Source of the DNA: Gp6-AA40 sp036407095
GTDB lineage: Bacteria > Acidobacteriota > Vicinamibacteria > Vicinamibacterales > UBA2999
Length of the DNA: 64,000 nt
Direction of reading: 5' to 3'
NCBI GenBank assembly: GCA_036407095.1
Contig: DASWZV010000115.1
Location: 62,001-126,000, forward strand
Shown here: in pieces, positions 15,191 to 24,800 of the stretch
Layout of the letters: every line of letters begins with the position of its first letter
How positions within the stretch are numbered: position 1 is the stretch's first letter
Program-made: the position numbers and the translations under genes
Notes under the pieces: generated by a model
Database searches by the model: none
Told to the model about the DNA's origin: nothing
Seen by the model: the letters and a program-made list of their open reading frames with translations, nothing else

Positions 15191-15322
15191 GATCAGGAAT
15201 CAGGAAGCAGGAATCGGGAATCAGCATGAGCAAGGCTCGAGCGGTCAGGTCTGAAGCCTCACACCTGAATCCTGATTGCTGGCCAACCTGATTCCTGACT
15301 CCTGCTTCCTGCTTCCTGATAC
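15191..15322. repeat. Long hairpin of heptanucleotide tandem units (ATCAGGA type)
   Basis: The left arm (15191-15224) runs as variants of ATCAGGA (ATCAGGA, AGCAGGA, ATCGGGA), and the right arm (15287-15322) as the complementary CTGATTC/CTGCTTC units. The arms are 62 bp apart, with a second partly complementary set between them. It ends seven bases after the stop codon of the minus-strand gene at 15329. The same unit type makes the hairpin at 43718-43811. Confidence 0.75.
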
Positions 15323-15328
15323 TTGCCT

Positions 15329-15676
15329 CTAGTCCTTACGCTGACGAATCCGACGGCCGACGGCGAGACCGAGGTGGTACGCGCCTTCCTGCTGCAGCCA
15401 CACATGGCGCGCGTGATTGTCGGCGAGCTCGACGATCAACGTGCGCGCCTGTTCGGGCAGGTTCTGCGCGATCTGTTCGACGAGGTGCTCCTGGCGCTGA
15501 ATATCGACGGGCGCGAAGAGTTCATCCTCGTGAATCGCCTGCAGCAGATCCTCGTACTCCTCCTCGCACTGATCTTCGGCGTCGGAGAACGATGGGATCG
15601 ATCGCAGCTTGCCGTCGAGCGCCAGTTTGTCGGCGCAGCGCTCGGCGAGTTCGAGCAGCTCCTCGGAAGTGGGCAT
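15329..15676 (-). CDS. Hypothetical acidic helical protein, 115 aa
   Basis: I do not recognise this family. The protein is rich in glutamate, aspartate and glutamine and is predicted almost wholly helical (MPTSEELLELAERCADKL, DAEDQCEEEYEDLLQAIHED), with no signal peptide or membrane segment. It ends in a basic tail (GRRIRQRKD). A credible frame, codon bias like its neighbours and an ATG start support a real gene. It lies 45 bp downstream of the HemD gene on the same strand and is followed by a heptamer hairpin. Confidence 0.7.
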   Translation of the reverse strand: MPTSEELLELAERCADKLALDGKLRSIPSFSDAEDQCEEEYEDLLQAIHEDELFAPVDIQRQEHLVEQIAQNLPEQARTLIVELADNHARHVWLQQEGAYHLGLAVGRRIRQRKD

Positions 15677-15720
15677 TGCTCAATAGTACGCCGTGGTGAT
15701 GCGTGGGCTGAAGCCGCCCT

Positions 15721-16578
15721 TTACGCGCGTCTCTTCGATTTCAAGAGATCGGCGGCACGCTCTGCGGTTTCGCGCACGAGAAAGCCCATCTTGGGACGGG
15801 TCGGTTCGAGATCGGGAGCGATTCGGTTGCGAACCAGCTCTTCGGTCGTGGTCGGACCAATCGATGCAACGACGATGTGACGCAAACCGTCGATCACGCG
15901 ATCCTCGAGGTTCATCGTCTTCGCCACTTGCAGCAGATGCACGACTTGCGTGGCGGTCGTGAAGAGCACGACGTCGAGATCGCGATTCGCAATCGCACCG
16001 ACCGCGTCCTGCAGCGGGCCGAGATCGTCGGGAAGCGCCCACTGATACACCGGCACGCGCGTGACCCGCGCGCCGCGCGCCTCGAGCCCGGCCAGCAGCT
16101 CCGCATTCGACTCGCCGTACTCCTGCACCGCGACATGCATGCCCGCGAGCGCACACTCACCGGCTTTCGAGTCGAGCGCCTTCAGCACTTCGCGCCAGGT
16201 ATTCGGCTCGGGAGCAGTGAGCCATACCGGCACGTTCCACTCGCGCAGCGCCGCCACCGGCTTGGGACCGCGGGCGAGGATCTTCGTGCGGCGCAGGGCG
16301 TCGAGAAACGCCTCGCGCGTCCCCCGCACGCGCTCAATCACCGCAACCAGCGCGCGCGCACCGACGCCGGTCAACAGGATGACCAGGCCGAACGCGTTCT
16401 GCTCGAGCGCGTCCGCAAATGCGATCGCTTCGGGATTGGACTGCAGCGGCACTTCCCGCATCGATGGTGCCGTGATCGGCCGGCCGCCATAGGACGTGAT
16501 GATGGCGGCCAGCTCGGTGGCGCGGCGGCTTTCGAGTGTCAGAACGCGAAGTCCCTCAAAGCCAGGCTGTGAGACCAA
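15721..16578 (-). CDS. hemD: Uroporphyrinogen-III synthase
   Basis: A ~285-aa protein with the two-lobed HemD architecture. The N-terminal lobe starts FEGLRVLTLESRRATELAAI and contains FGLVILLTGVGARAL. The second lobe has MHVAVQEYGESNAELLAGLE, VPVYQWALPDDLGPL and VVLFTTATQVVHLL, closing with HIVVASIGPTTTEELVRN. It cyclises hydroxymethylbilane to uroporphyrinogen III. No ATG fits well; the TTG at 16578 puts the start six bases after the amt stop. No other tetrapyrrole genes are near, so a role tied to nitrogen assimilation (siroheme for nitrite reduction) is possible but inferred only from its neighbour. Confidence 0.82.
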   Translation of the reverse strand: MVSQPGFEGLRVLTLESRRATELAAIITSYGGRPITAPSMREVPLQSNPEAIAFADALEQNAFGLVILLTGVGARALVAVIERVRGTREAFLDALRRTKILARGPKPVAALREWNVPVWLTAPEPNTWREVLKALDSKAGECALAGMHVAVQEYGESNAELLAGLEARGARVTRVPVYQWALPDDLGPLQDAVGAIANRDLDVVLFTTATQVVHLLQVAKTMNLEDRVIDGLRHIVVASIGPTTTEELVRNRIAPDLEPTRPKMGFLVRETAERAADLLKSKRRA

Positions 16579-16583
16579 TGTTC

Positions 16584-17819
16584 TTATGAAGCCCCCGATC
16601 CTTCGGCGTGGAGATACGCTTCTTCGCCGTGCAGCGAGACGTCGAGACCAACCGTTTCGTCGGCACGCGACGGACGAAGCGGGATCACGAGACCGACGAC
16701 TTTGAGGAGCACGAAGCTGAGCACGCCGCTGTAAACAATCGCGGCGAGCACAGCGGCGGCCTGAATGCCCAGCTGGCCGGGGTTGCCGAAGAGCAGACCG
16801 CTCTGCACGCCATTGATCGCCTTGTCCGCGAACACGCCCGTGAGCAGCGCGCCGACAGTACCGCCGACGCCGTGGGCGGCGACGACGTCGAGTGAATCGT
16901 CGAGCGAAGTCTTGGCCCGGATGATGAGGGCGATGTAGCTCGGAATCGCCGCGATCGCGCCAAGCGCGATCGCGCTCATCGGGCTCACGAAGCCGGCTGC
17001 CGGTGTGATCGCCACCAGGCCAACGACGATGGCCGTGGCCGCACCAACTGCGGTCGGCTTGCCCGAGCGCATGTAGTCGAGGAACGTCCACACCACCAGC
17101 GTCGCCGCCGGCGCGAACATCGTCGCCACGAACGCGAGGCCGGCAATCGGCGACGCCGCCAGGGCGCTCCCCGAGTTGAAGCCGAACCACCCGAACCACA
17201 GCAGACCGGCGCCGAGGAGCACCAGCGGCACGCTGTGCGGAAGCAGCGACGAGGACGGATACTCCTGCCGCTTGCCGACGACCATCGCCGCGACGAGCGC
17301 TGCGATGCCGGCGTTCACGTGGACGACGGTGCCGCCCGCGAAGTCGAGCGCGCCCCACTTGGCCAACCACCCGCCGCCCCACACCCAGTGCGCGATCGGC
17401 GCGTAGACGACGATCGACCAGAGGGAAATGAACAGGACATACGACGAGAAGCGCATGCGTTCGACGATGGCGCCCGAGATCAGTGCGGCGGTGATGATGC
17501 AGAAGGTCGCCTGGTAGGCCATGTGGAGCGCATGGGGGATCTGGTCGGGTGCCGTGCCGAACGGCTCGATCCCGACGCCCCTGAGGAAGACGTTCGACAT
17601 GTCTCCGAGCCAGTCATTGCCGGCTGTGAACGCGAGCGAGTAGCCGATGAGCGCCCACAGAATGCCCACGAAGCCGAGGGCGATATAACTCATCATCAAC
17701 GTGTTCAATGCGTTCTTGCTGCGCACCAACCCGCCGTAGAAGAAACCGAGGGCTGGCGTCATCAGGAGCACCAAGGCCGTTGAAACCAGCATCCAAGCAG
17801 TGTCAGCTTGATTGATCAT
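16584..17819 (-). CDS. amt: Ammonium transporter
   Basis: A 411-aa protein with the Amt/MEP/Rh family's eleven helices. It starts MINQADTAWMLVSTALVLLM and includes PALGFFYGGLVRSKN, AHWVWGGGWLAKWGALDFAGG and HGVGGTVGALLTG, whose histidine together with the one in HVNAG gives the pore histidine pair. The ATG at 17819 has AGGTGAG upstream as its ribosome-binding site. No glnK/glnB gene is adjacent, which is unusual. Three copies of a short palindrome lie 150-280 bp upstream and may be operators. Confidence 0.95.
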   Translation of the reverse strand: MINQADTAWMLVSTALVLLMTPALGFFYGGLVRSKNALNTLMMSYIALGFVGILWALIGYSLAFTAGNDWLGDMSNVFLRGVGIEPFGTAPDQIPHALHMAYQATFCIITAALISGAIVERMRFSSYVLFISLWSIVVYAPIAHWVWGGGWLAKWGALDFAGGTVVHVNAGIAALVAAMVVGKRQEYPSSSLLPHSVPLVLLGAGLLWFGWFGFNSGSALAASPIAGLAFVATMFAPAATLVVWTFLDYMRSGKPTAVGAATAIVVGLVAITPAAGFVSPMSAIALGAIAAIPSYIALIIRAKTSLDDSLDVVAAHGVGGTVGALLTGVFADKAINGVQSGLLFGNPGQLGIQAAAVLAAIVYSGVLSFVLLKVVGLVIPLRPSRADETVGLDVSLHGEEAYLHAEGSGAS

Positions 17820-17970
17820 TCCGCTCACCTCAGAAAGGGCAGGCCTCGACAGGGAGGCCTCACCGGGGCCATGGCGAGGAGAGCAAGCGAAGTGCCACGG
17901 CTGAGCGTCGTCTGCAGTCGGAAATCTCCGCTTTTCGGCCAATTCCGCCCAATCAATACTGAGGCGACCA

Positions 17971-18098
17971 TACATTTATGTAGAGCTCAAAATTACGTCG
18001 ACATAAATGTCTGGTGAGGTTTGAACCGCGTCAGCTCGGCCGCCGCGGCGCGGCCATGGTGGCGGCTGAGAGAGTTCTCATGACTCTACATTTATGTC
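17971..18098. promoter_or_regulatory. Three near-palindromic ACATTTATGT sites upstream of amt
   Basis: TACATTTATGTA (17971-17982), GACATAAATGTC (18000-18011) and TACATTTATGTC (18087-18098) are variants of one 12-bp palindrome, very AT-rich against the local composition. They fill the 326-bp gap between the amt start and the end of the TPR lipoprotein gene; nothing else is evident there. Repeated palindromes in a promoter region suggest cooperative binding of a dimeric regulator. The regulator is not encoded next to them. Confidence 0.6.
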
Positions 18099-18145
18099 TT
18101 ACATGAAGACTGTCAGGCCAATTTAGTAGGAATGCGGCAGGCGCC

Positions 18146-19858
18146 CTATTGTGACGGCACTGCCTCCGACGCGCTCGCCAGGCCCGGGACCACCGGCGGT
18201 CCAGGCGAATGGATCGGGTCGTCGTCGGCCCAGGGCGTGCGACAGGGCATGTGCTGTTCGTACAGCCGGAGGTTCGCGGCCATCTGCCGGACGGCGCCCT
18301 GACCGCCTCCTCGCTTCGTCGCGTCGAGCACCCCGCGCTGGATCTTGGCCGCTTCCTCGTATTGACCCACTTCCGCCAGCGCCATCGCCAGCGTCTCGCC
18401 AAGCGTCGTGGTCTTCGGTCCCTTGAACAACTCCTCGACGATGGCCATTGCCCGGGCGCCGTCGCGAACCGTGTTGTCGGGCGCGGCGGCGAGGACACGC
18501 GCGAGTGCGAGCGACAGATCGGGTTGATCGGGCTGCAGCCGGGTCGCTTCGACGAGCCAATCGCGCGCCTCGCGATACCGATGGAGACGAACCAGGGCGA
18601 TCGCGTACCCGAAGCGCGCTTCGGTGGAGCGCGGGTTGATCTGGACAACCTGGGCGTAGGCCTTCAACGACTCCTCGACTCGTCCTCCGCGCCGCAACGC
18701 ATCCGCGAGTCCGACCTGCGCTTCTGCGTAGTTCGGGTTGTAGTGGACCGCTGAGGAAAAGCGCTCGATCGCCTCCTTGTTGTGACCGCTCGATGCCGCG
18801 ATTACGCCGAGGCTGTAGAAGGCCTTGGCCGACGACTCGTCGAGCCCCTGTGCGGGCGCAAGCTTCGCGACATCTTCGAAGAGCGCCATCGCTCCCTTGA
18901 CGTCGCCCTTCAGAAACAACGCGGTCCCGAGCTTGTGACGCAGCGAACGACCGAGCGCCGTACTGGCGGTCGTAATCGCGACGCCCTTCCTGAAGAATCC
19001 CTCCGCCGCGTTCCAGTCCTGCGCCTCGAGCGCACGAACGCCCCGCAGCTCGTACGACAACCCGCTCTCGAGCGAGAGATCCAGCTCTATCCGCAGATGA
19101 TCGGGAACGAGCACTTCCGTGTTGCGCCACTGCTTCAGATGCGCTTCCGCCTTGGCAGTGTCGCCGAGGCCACGATATGCCATCGCGAGCGGGGAATGGA
19201 CGCTGAGCGCCGAAGGCTGGAACGCCAGCGCCTCCTCGAGCATCGACACAGCGCGGGGGTAGTCGCGCCTGGCGAGCGCCGCCTGACCGAGCCCCGACAA
19301 CGCGGCGACATTCTTCGGCGGGAGCGCGGCCGCTCGCTCGAAGAGCGGCTGCGCCATGTCGGGCTGCCCTTCCTCGAGGTAGAGGCGACCCAGCCAGATC
19401 AGCGTCGCGATCTCGTTCGGCCCGAGCTCGAGCGCACGCGTGAACGCCTGAATCGCCTTCTTCGTCTGGCCCTGGCTTTTGTACAGATGGCCGAGGAAAT
19501 ACGGCCAGCGGAGCTCGCCGGGCGCGAGATCCTGTGCGTTCAAGTACGGGGGCTCGGCCGCCTCGTAGTACTCAGCGGCCTGCAGCACCATGCCGTATGC
19601 CCCGTACGCGGCGCTCAGATCGGCGTCGCCGACACCCTTCTTCCGGGCGTCGAGCGCGCTCGTGTAGCGATCGCGAATCTGATTCTGCACGGTCGCGTCC
19701 ATGCGCGAGAGATCGGGCAGCGTGATCTCGCGAATCTGCTTTGCCGGCGTAGCGGTCGTCTCGGCCTTCGAGCACGCCTCGGTCGTAATCAGCACCGGCA
19801 CGCCGGCGAGCACGAACGTCACGAGCGCCGCGGTGCGCGCCTGGGGGAACGCCTTCAC
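18146..19858 (-). CDS. TPR-repeat lipoprotein
   Basis: A ~570-aa protein starting at the GTG at 19858, which overlaps the stop of the CRTAC1 gene (GTGA). A hydrophobic N-terminal segment ends in a lipobox-like TEAC, so it is probably an exported lipoprotein. Most of the rest is tandem tetratricopeptide repeats, e.g. AIQAFTRALELGPNEIATLI, AVSMLEEALAFQPSALSVHS and AIERFSSAVHYNPNYAEAQV. TPR arrays mediate protein contacts; it probably works with the CRTAC1-type protein encoded just upstream. A comparable TPR/CRTAC1 pair occurs at 28726-32537. Confidence 0.85.
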   Translation of the reverse strand: MKAFPQARTAALVTFVLAGVPVLITTEACSKAETTATPAKQIREITLPDLSRMDATVQNQIRDRYTSALDARKKGVGDADLSAAYGAYGMVLQAAEYYEAAEPPYLNAQDLAPGELRWPYFLGHLYKSQGQTKKAIQAFTRALELGPNEIATLIWLGRLYLEEGQPDMAQPLFERAAALPPKNVAALSGLGQAALARRDYPRAVSMLEEALAFQPSALSVHSPLAMAYRGLGDTAKAEAHLKQWRNTEVLVPDHLRIELDLSLESGLSYELRGVRALEAQDWNAAEGFFRKGVAITTASTALGRSLRHKLGTALFLKGDVKGAMALFEDVAKLAPAQGLDESSAKAFYSLGVIAASSGHNKEAIERFSSAVHYNPNYAEAQVGLADALRRGGRVEESLKAYAQVVQINPRSTEARFGYAIALVRLHRYREARDWLVEATRLQPDQPDLSLALARVLAAAPDNTVRDGARAMAIVEELFKGPKTTTLGETLAMALAEVGQYEEAAKIQRGVLDATKRGGGQGAVRQMAANLRLYEQHMPCRTPWADDDPIHSPGPPVVPGLASASEAVPSQ

Positions 19859-21696
19859 TTCGCGCTCCCCTCGACGACGGTCGTCCAGCGATCGAGTGTG
19901 ACGTTGGCAAATTCCTCGGTCCTGCCATCGGGCCACACCACACGCAGGCTCACCGGATCGGCCGAGGAGCCGAGGCCGATCACGATGCGAGGATCGTTGG
20001 CCGACGCGTAGCTTCCGTCGGAACGCGCGCGCCTCATGAGGGCGGGGCCGGCCTTGCGCATTACGTAGACGCGGGCGCCCAGCGCATCTCTCAAGGGCGG
20101 ACCCTTCGGGTCCGCTTGGGCCGCGCCCTGCGGGCGCGGTGGGGCCGGGCTCTTCGAGCCCGGTGGGGCTGGTGTGGCGAGACGCAGGCCCAACCAGTGG
20201 TTTTTGTTGCCGACGTTGTTGATCAGCAGACGCGTCGGACCCGCGGCGGTGCCGACGAGAATGTCGACGTCGCCATCGTTGTCGATGTCACCGAACGCCG
20301 CCCCGCGATTGACTTCGCTCAACGTGAACGCCTTGCCCGCCTTCGATGACACGTCTTCGAACCGGCCGTTTCCGAGGTTGTGGTACAGCTGATTCATCAT
20401 CTTCAACGGGAACGGATCCTTGGCGCGGGCCTGAGCTTCGACGATCGAGACGCTGCCGTTCGCGGTGAAGAGATCGAGCCACGAGTCGTTGTCGTAATCG
20501 AACCAGGCGGTACCGAACCCTGTCCTGGCGAGGCTTGGCGGCCCGAGGCCGGTGGCCGCTCTCCGATCTTCGAAGACGCCGTCGCCCATGTTCACGTAGA
20601 TGACATTCATCTGCGCGAGCCAGTTCGTGATGAACAGATCCTCGTCGCCGTCGTCGTCGAAGTCGCCGGCGTCGATACCCATGCTCGCCTCGGAGTTGCC
20701 CTGGCCGTTGACCGCCGTACCCGAGAGGAACGCCGTCTCCTTGAAGGTGCCGTTCTTCTGGTTGATCCACAGCTGATTGGGCTGGCCGTCGTTGCCGACG
20801 TAGATGTCGATCCACCCGTCGTTGTTGAAGTCGGCCGTCGACACACCAAGCGCCGGTCCGTATGCGCCGCCAAGGAGGGCGCGCGAGGTGACGTCCTCGA
20901 AGGTGCCGTCGCCGCGATTGTGATAGAGGTGGCTCGGCTGCGCGCGATAGCTGTTCGGCGGACAGTAGTCGTGCTGCCCGGTGACCGACAGGCAGTCGAT
21001 GTCGCCGGCGATCGAGTAGATCAAGTAGTTGCCGACGAACAGATCCAGCCAGCCATCGCGGTCGTAGTCGAGGAACGCCGCTGACACGCCCCATCCACCC
21101 TGATCGGCGACGTGCGCTTTCGCGCTGACGTCGGTGAACGTTCCGTCGCCGTTGTTGTGAAGGAGCACCGCACCGGACAGGCTCGTGCGATAGATGTCGA
21201 CGAAGCCGTCGTTGTCGACATCACCCACGGCGACGCCCATCCCGTAGGTCGTGATGTTGATCTTGCTGTCAGCGGTGACGTCGGTGAAGTGCAGCGTGCG
21301 CGTCCCGTCGGGATTGATCACGAGATCGTTGCGGAACAACCGATCGCCGAGCGGTCCCTGCGGCGGATAGATCGCGTCCTTGATCGTCTTGTTCCCCAGC
21401 ATCGCGCCCTGGACGAGGTACACGTCGAGATCGCCGTCGTTGTCGTAGTCGAGCAGGGCAACCCCGGGCGACATGATCTCGGGGTAGTACTGCTCGCCTG
21501 ACATCCCGTTGAAGTGGGTGAAGTTGATCCCGGTGTCTTTCGCGCGCTCCGTGAACCAGTCTTCGGTCGGTTTCGCGGTACCGCCCGTTCCTGAGGCCGC
21601 CGATGCGTCTGAGGACGCGCCGCTCCGACACCCCGTGAGCAGCAACAAAGCCAGTAGCGCGCACGCTTTAGCGTGCGTCGTCAGTCTCGTAGACAT
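19855..21696 (-). CDS. CRTAC1 family lipoprotein with FG-GAP/VCBS repeats and ASPIC/UnbV domain
   Basis: A 613-aa exported protein; the signal peptide ends in the lipobox LLTGC. The centre is a beta-propeller of FG-GAP repeats with calcium-binding loops such as DYDNDGDLDVY, DVDNDGFVDIY and DIDNDGDVDIL. The C-terminal ~100 residues are an ASPIC/UnbV domain (IVIGLGSSADPVSLRVVWPDGRTEEF). Such proteins are surface-exposed and probably bind glycans or partner proteins. A ~25-residue proline-rich insert in the ASPIC domain coincides with three DNA hairpins at 20097-20163. It is coupled to the TPR gene and follows two TonB receptors. Confidence 0.88.
   Translation of the reverse strand: MSTRLTTHAKACALLALLLLTGCRSGASSDASAASGTGGTAKPTEDWFTERAKDTGINFTHFNGMSGEQYYPEIMSPGVALLDYDNDGDLDVYLVQGAMLGNKTIKDAIYPPQGPLGDRLFRNDLVINPDGTRTLHFTDVTADSKINITTYGMGVAVGDVDNDGFVDIYRTSLSGAVLLHNNGDGTFTDVSAKAHVADQGGWGVSAAFLDYDRDGWLDLFVGNYLIYSIAGDIDCLSVTGQHDYCPPNSYRAQPSHLYHNRGDGTFEDVTSRALLGGAYGPALGVSTADFNNDGWIDIYVGNDGQPNQLWINQKNGTFKETAFLSGTAVNGQGNSEASMGIDAGDFDDDGDEDLFITNWLAQMNVIYVNMGDGVFEDRRAATGLGPPSLARTGFGTAWFDYDNDSWLDLFTANGSVSIVEAQARAKDPFPLKMMNQLYHNLGNGRFEDVSSKAGKAFTLSEVNRGAAFGDIDNDGDVDILVGTAAGPTRLLINNVGNKNHWLGLRLATPAPPGSKSPAPPRPQGAAQADPKGPPLRDALGARVYVMRKAGPALMRRARSDGSYASANDPRIVIGLGSSADPVSLRVVWPDGRTEEFANVTLDRWTTVVEGSAK
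20097..20163. repeat. Three hairpins with exact 24-bp period inside the CRTAC1 coding sequence
   Basis: GCGGACCC-TTC-GGGTCCGC, CCGCGCCC-TGC-GGGCGCGG and CCGGGCTC-TTC-GAGCCCGG start at 20097, 20121 and 20145. Each has a perfect 8-bp stem and 3-nt loop, and spacers TTGGG and TGGGG separate them. Stem sequences differ completely while the geometry is constant. They are in frame and encode a Pro/Gly/Ala-rich insert absent from the paralogue at 30786-32537. Confidence 0.85.
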
Positions 21697-21750
21697 TCCC
21701 TCAAGGGAGCGTACAGGAAAACGGCGGGCTCACCAAAGGCGGGGGCGAGT

Positions 21751-21852
21751 GAGGTGGATAGGGCAGGTGAGGTGGATGGGGCTGGTAGGGCAGGTAGGGT
21801 GGATAGGGCCCGTCCCACCAGCCCCATCAACCCTGCCAGCCCCATCCACCCT
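21751..21852. repeat. Hairpin of GGTGGAT-type short tandem units
   Basis: The left arm repeats GGTGGAT, AGGGCAGG and GGGGCTGG; the right arm carries the complementary CCACCAGCCCC and CCATCCACCCTC. The arms meet near 21810, giving one long imperfect hairpin. It ends directly at the stop codon of the TonB receptor gene on the minus strand. A related structure with the same GGTGGATGGGG unit follows the neighbouring receptor gene at 25157-25251. Confidence 0.75.
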
Positions 21853-24800
21853 CTAAAAGTCCATCGTCACATTGAATCGCACGAACCGCGGCATCAGCAG
21901 CGACGTTGGATTGAGCCACGTCGTTCCGGTCCCGGTGAAGTTCTGACTGAACGTGAGACCAGGATTCGAGTTGAACAGGTTGTACACGTCGACGCCGACG
22001 AGCGTGCGGGTGCGGCCGAAGCGTAGAATCTTGCCCGCGCGCATGTCGACCTGCCGCACGTAATCGCCGTACACCTGACCGGGCAGCAGCAGGTTCACGC
22101 TCTGCTGGTTGTTCAGCAGCGTCGTCCCCGCGACTGCGTTGGTCACGACGTAGTTGGCGGCGACCGACTGTCCGTTGGTTGCCGAGTCGTTGCCGCCAAT
22201 CCCGAGCGTCCCCGGCTTGAACTGGAAGCTCGTGCTGACCTGCACGTCGATCTTCGGAATCGTGTACGACGCGAGTCCGCGAATCTGCGTGAGCCACGGC
22301 TCGGTGACATGACACGAGCTGGGCTGCTGCCAGACGGCTGGCAGACCGACCAGCAACACCTCGGGAACCTTGGCGGTGATCTCGCATTGATCGCGCACGC
22401 CGCGTCCGGTGCTGGTGCCGCCCTGCACGACCAGACCGTTCCTCATCCGCGAGACCACGTTGACGTCAACGCCGTGCCAGTACTGATACATGTCGCCGTA
22501 GTCGCTGGCAAACGTCGTGTAGTTGGTCGCGGCCGAGAAGTTCGTGCGCGGGTTCAGTCCGGTGACTTCGTAGCCGCCGCCGCCCGGCAGCGACGGATGC
22601 TGCGGCGCGGCGAACGTATACGGCACGTAGTCAGCCGCGGTCGACGCCAGATTGTCGGTCACGGTGAAGCCGTTGAACCACCGACGGTAGTAACCGACTT
22701 CGACCGACGTGCGGGGAAGCACTTCCTGCTGCACCGACACGCCGAACTGCCAGTCGGACGGACGCACGTTCCAACCTTCGAGAATTGCTGGGTTGATCGG
22801 TGCGGCGGTCAACGGCTGTCCGAACGACGGGCTCTGCCACGGACCGCACTCACCGTTGGCCGCGGGATTCATCAGATCGCACTGCGGGATGTAGTCGCCG
22901 TTGATCCCCAGGCCGGTGGTGTCACTCCACGTCCGGTTGGTCGTGCGCTGGAAGCGCGTCGCCTGCGCCGGGTTCATCAGCGTGTAGCGATCCTGGTTGT
23001 TCGCGGCCTGCAGATACTTCCCGAGATTGACCTTGAGCGACGTCTTCCCGTTGCCGCGTACGTCGTATGCAGCGCCCATCCGCGGGGTGATGTCGTTGAA
23101 GCCCGGCACGCCATCGGTGCGCGGGAAGGTGATCGCTGCCGGCCTGAACAGATCGGTGCCGGTTGCGCCCTGCCCTTCCGGCGACCAGCTCCACGCGCGA
23201 TCGTACCGGATGGCGCCCTGCAGCGTGAGCCGGTTGATCGTCCACTGGTCCTGCGCGTAGAACGCGTGATACTGACTTCGATCCTTGATCATCCAGTCGC
23301 CGATGTTCATGGTCAGCTGGTTCGGCACGCCGTTGAGAAAGCGGTAGTTGACCCGCGTCTTGTTGTAGAAGTTCCAGTTGTCGGTGCGGTTGTAGGCGGC
23401 GATGTACCCGAACTTCGTGCTGTGTGCGCCGGTGACGTACGAGAGCGCCGCGCGCCACGTCGTCGGGTTCTGCATGTTGTTGAAGTTCCAGTCGAGCGCG
23501 CGGTAGAACAGGTTCGCGGGGATGCTCCACTTCGAACCATCCGCGAACGTGCCGCTCGAGGACGCCTGTTCCTGGACCTGGTTCAGATTCAGAATCGCGC
23601 CCGGCTGCTCCATCCATCCCCACTTGCTGATGTAGGTCGAGGCGCCCGCTTCGAGCAGCAGACGGCTCGTGATCGTCGACGTGTAGCTCGCCTGCATCAC
23701 GCGCTGCCACGCATCGGCGTATCCGAAGGCTCCGCCCTGACTACCCTGCGCGCCGCTGGCGGCTTCAGGCGCGTATGGAGAGATGCCCGCAGTGAGACCG
23801 CTCGCAACCCAGTCCTTGCCGCGCGGACGGCAGCTGTCGGCATCCTCTGTCAGCGCCGACCCGTCGCACGCGAGCTGATTGTCGAAGAAGAAACCCACCT
23901 TGTTCTTCGGTGTCACCTGCGCGGTGAGACGCATCGACGTCACCGTCCGCGAGACCGCGTTGCGCGCTTTGATGCCCTGGTCGGGCACGTAGGTCCAGCT
24001 GTTCGGATTGCCGGCGTTCAGGTTCGCGTACATTCCGAGGATGTCTTCGTAGTTCCCGAAGTCGCGGTAGTTAGCGAAGAACCACAACTTGTCTTTCCGG
24101 AAGGGGCCGCCGAGCGATGCGCTGTAATCCCAGTTCTTGTACAGCGCCGCGGGCTGCGACAGCCCGAGCGACCTGAGGTGATCGTCGATGTTGTTGCCCT
24201 GCGACCACTCGCCTGCCGTGCTGCCGAAGAGCGATCCCGAATAGATGTTGCCGCCGGTCTTGGGAATGAAGTTGACGAGGGTGCCTCCCACTTCGGTCTC
24301 GCCAAGACCGCCTGAGAGCGTCAACTGCATTTCCTGCGAGTTCGCGGTATCGATGATGTAGCCCGACACGCCTCCGCCGTTGAAGGCCGATCCCGTGCTC
24401 AAACCATCGACGTAGGTGCGCCCCTCGTTGCCGCGACCACCGTGGTTGTAGAAGATGCGCATCGCCGGCATCAGATCGATCTGGTTGCTGCCACCGGTCA
24501 CCGAGGGGACCAGGAAGACGAGCGCGTTGTAACCACGCGTGGCCGGCAGCGCCTTCAGCGTCTCATCGTCGATGACCTGCTGCCGCCGCGTGCTCTGCAC
24601 GTCGACGACCGGCGTCTCGCCCGTGACCGTGATCGTTTCCTGCACTGTGCCGACCCGCATGTCGGCGTTGATGGTGATGACACCGACGCCGCTCACATCG
24701 ATGTCCTCGCGCTTCACGGTCGTGAATCCCCCGAGGCTCATCGTGATCGTGTATTTGCCGGGCGGAAGCTCGGTGAGACGGTACTGACCTGTGCCGTCGC

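Noticed and set aside
22309..24315. 668-aa plus-strand open frame
   Set aside because: It lies entirely antisense to TonB receptor 1, and its arginine/valine-rich composition is typical of a shadow frame.
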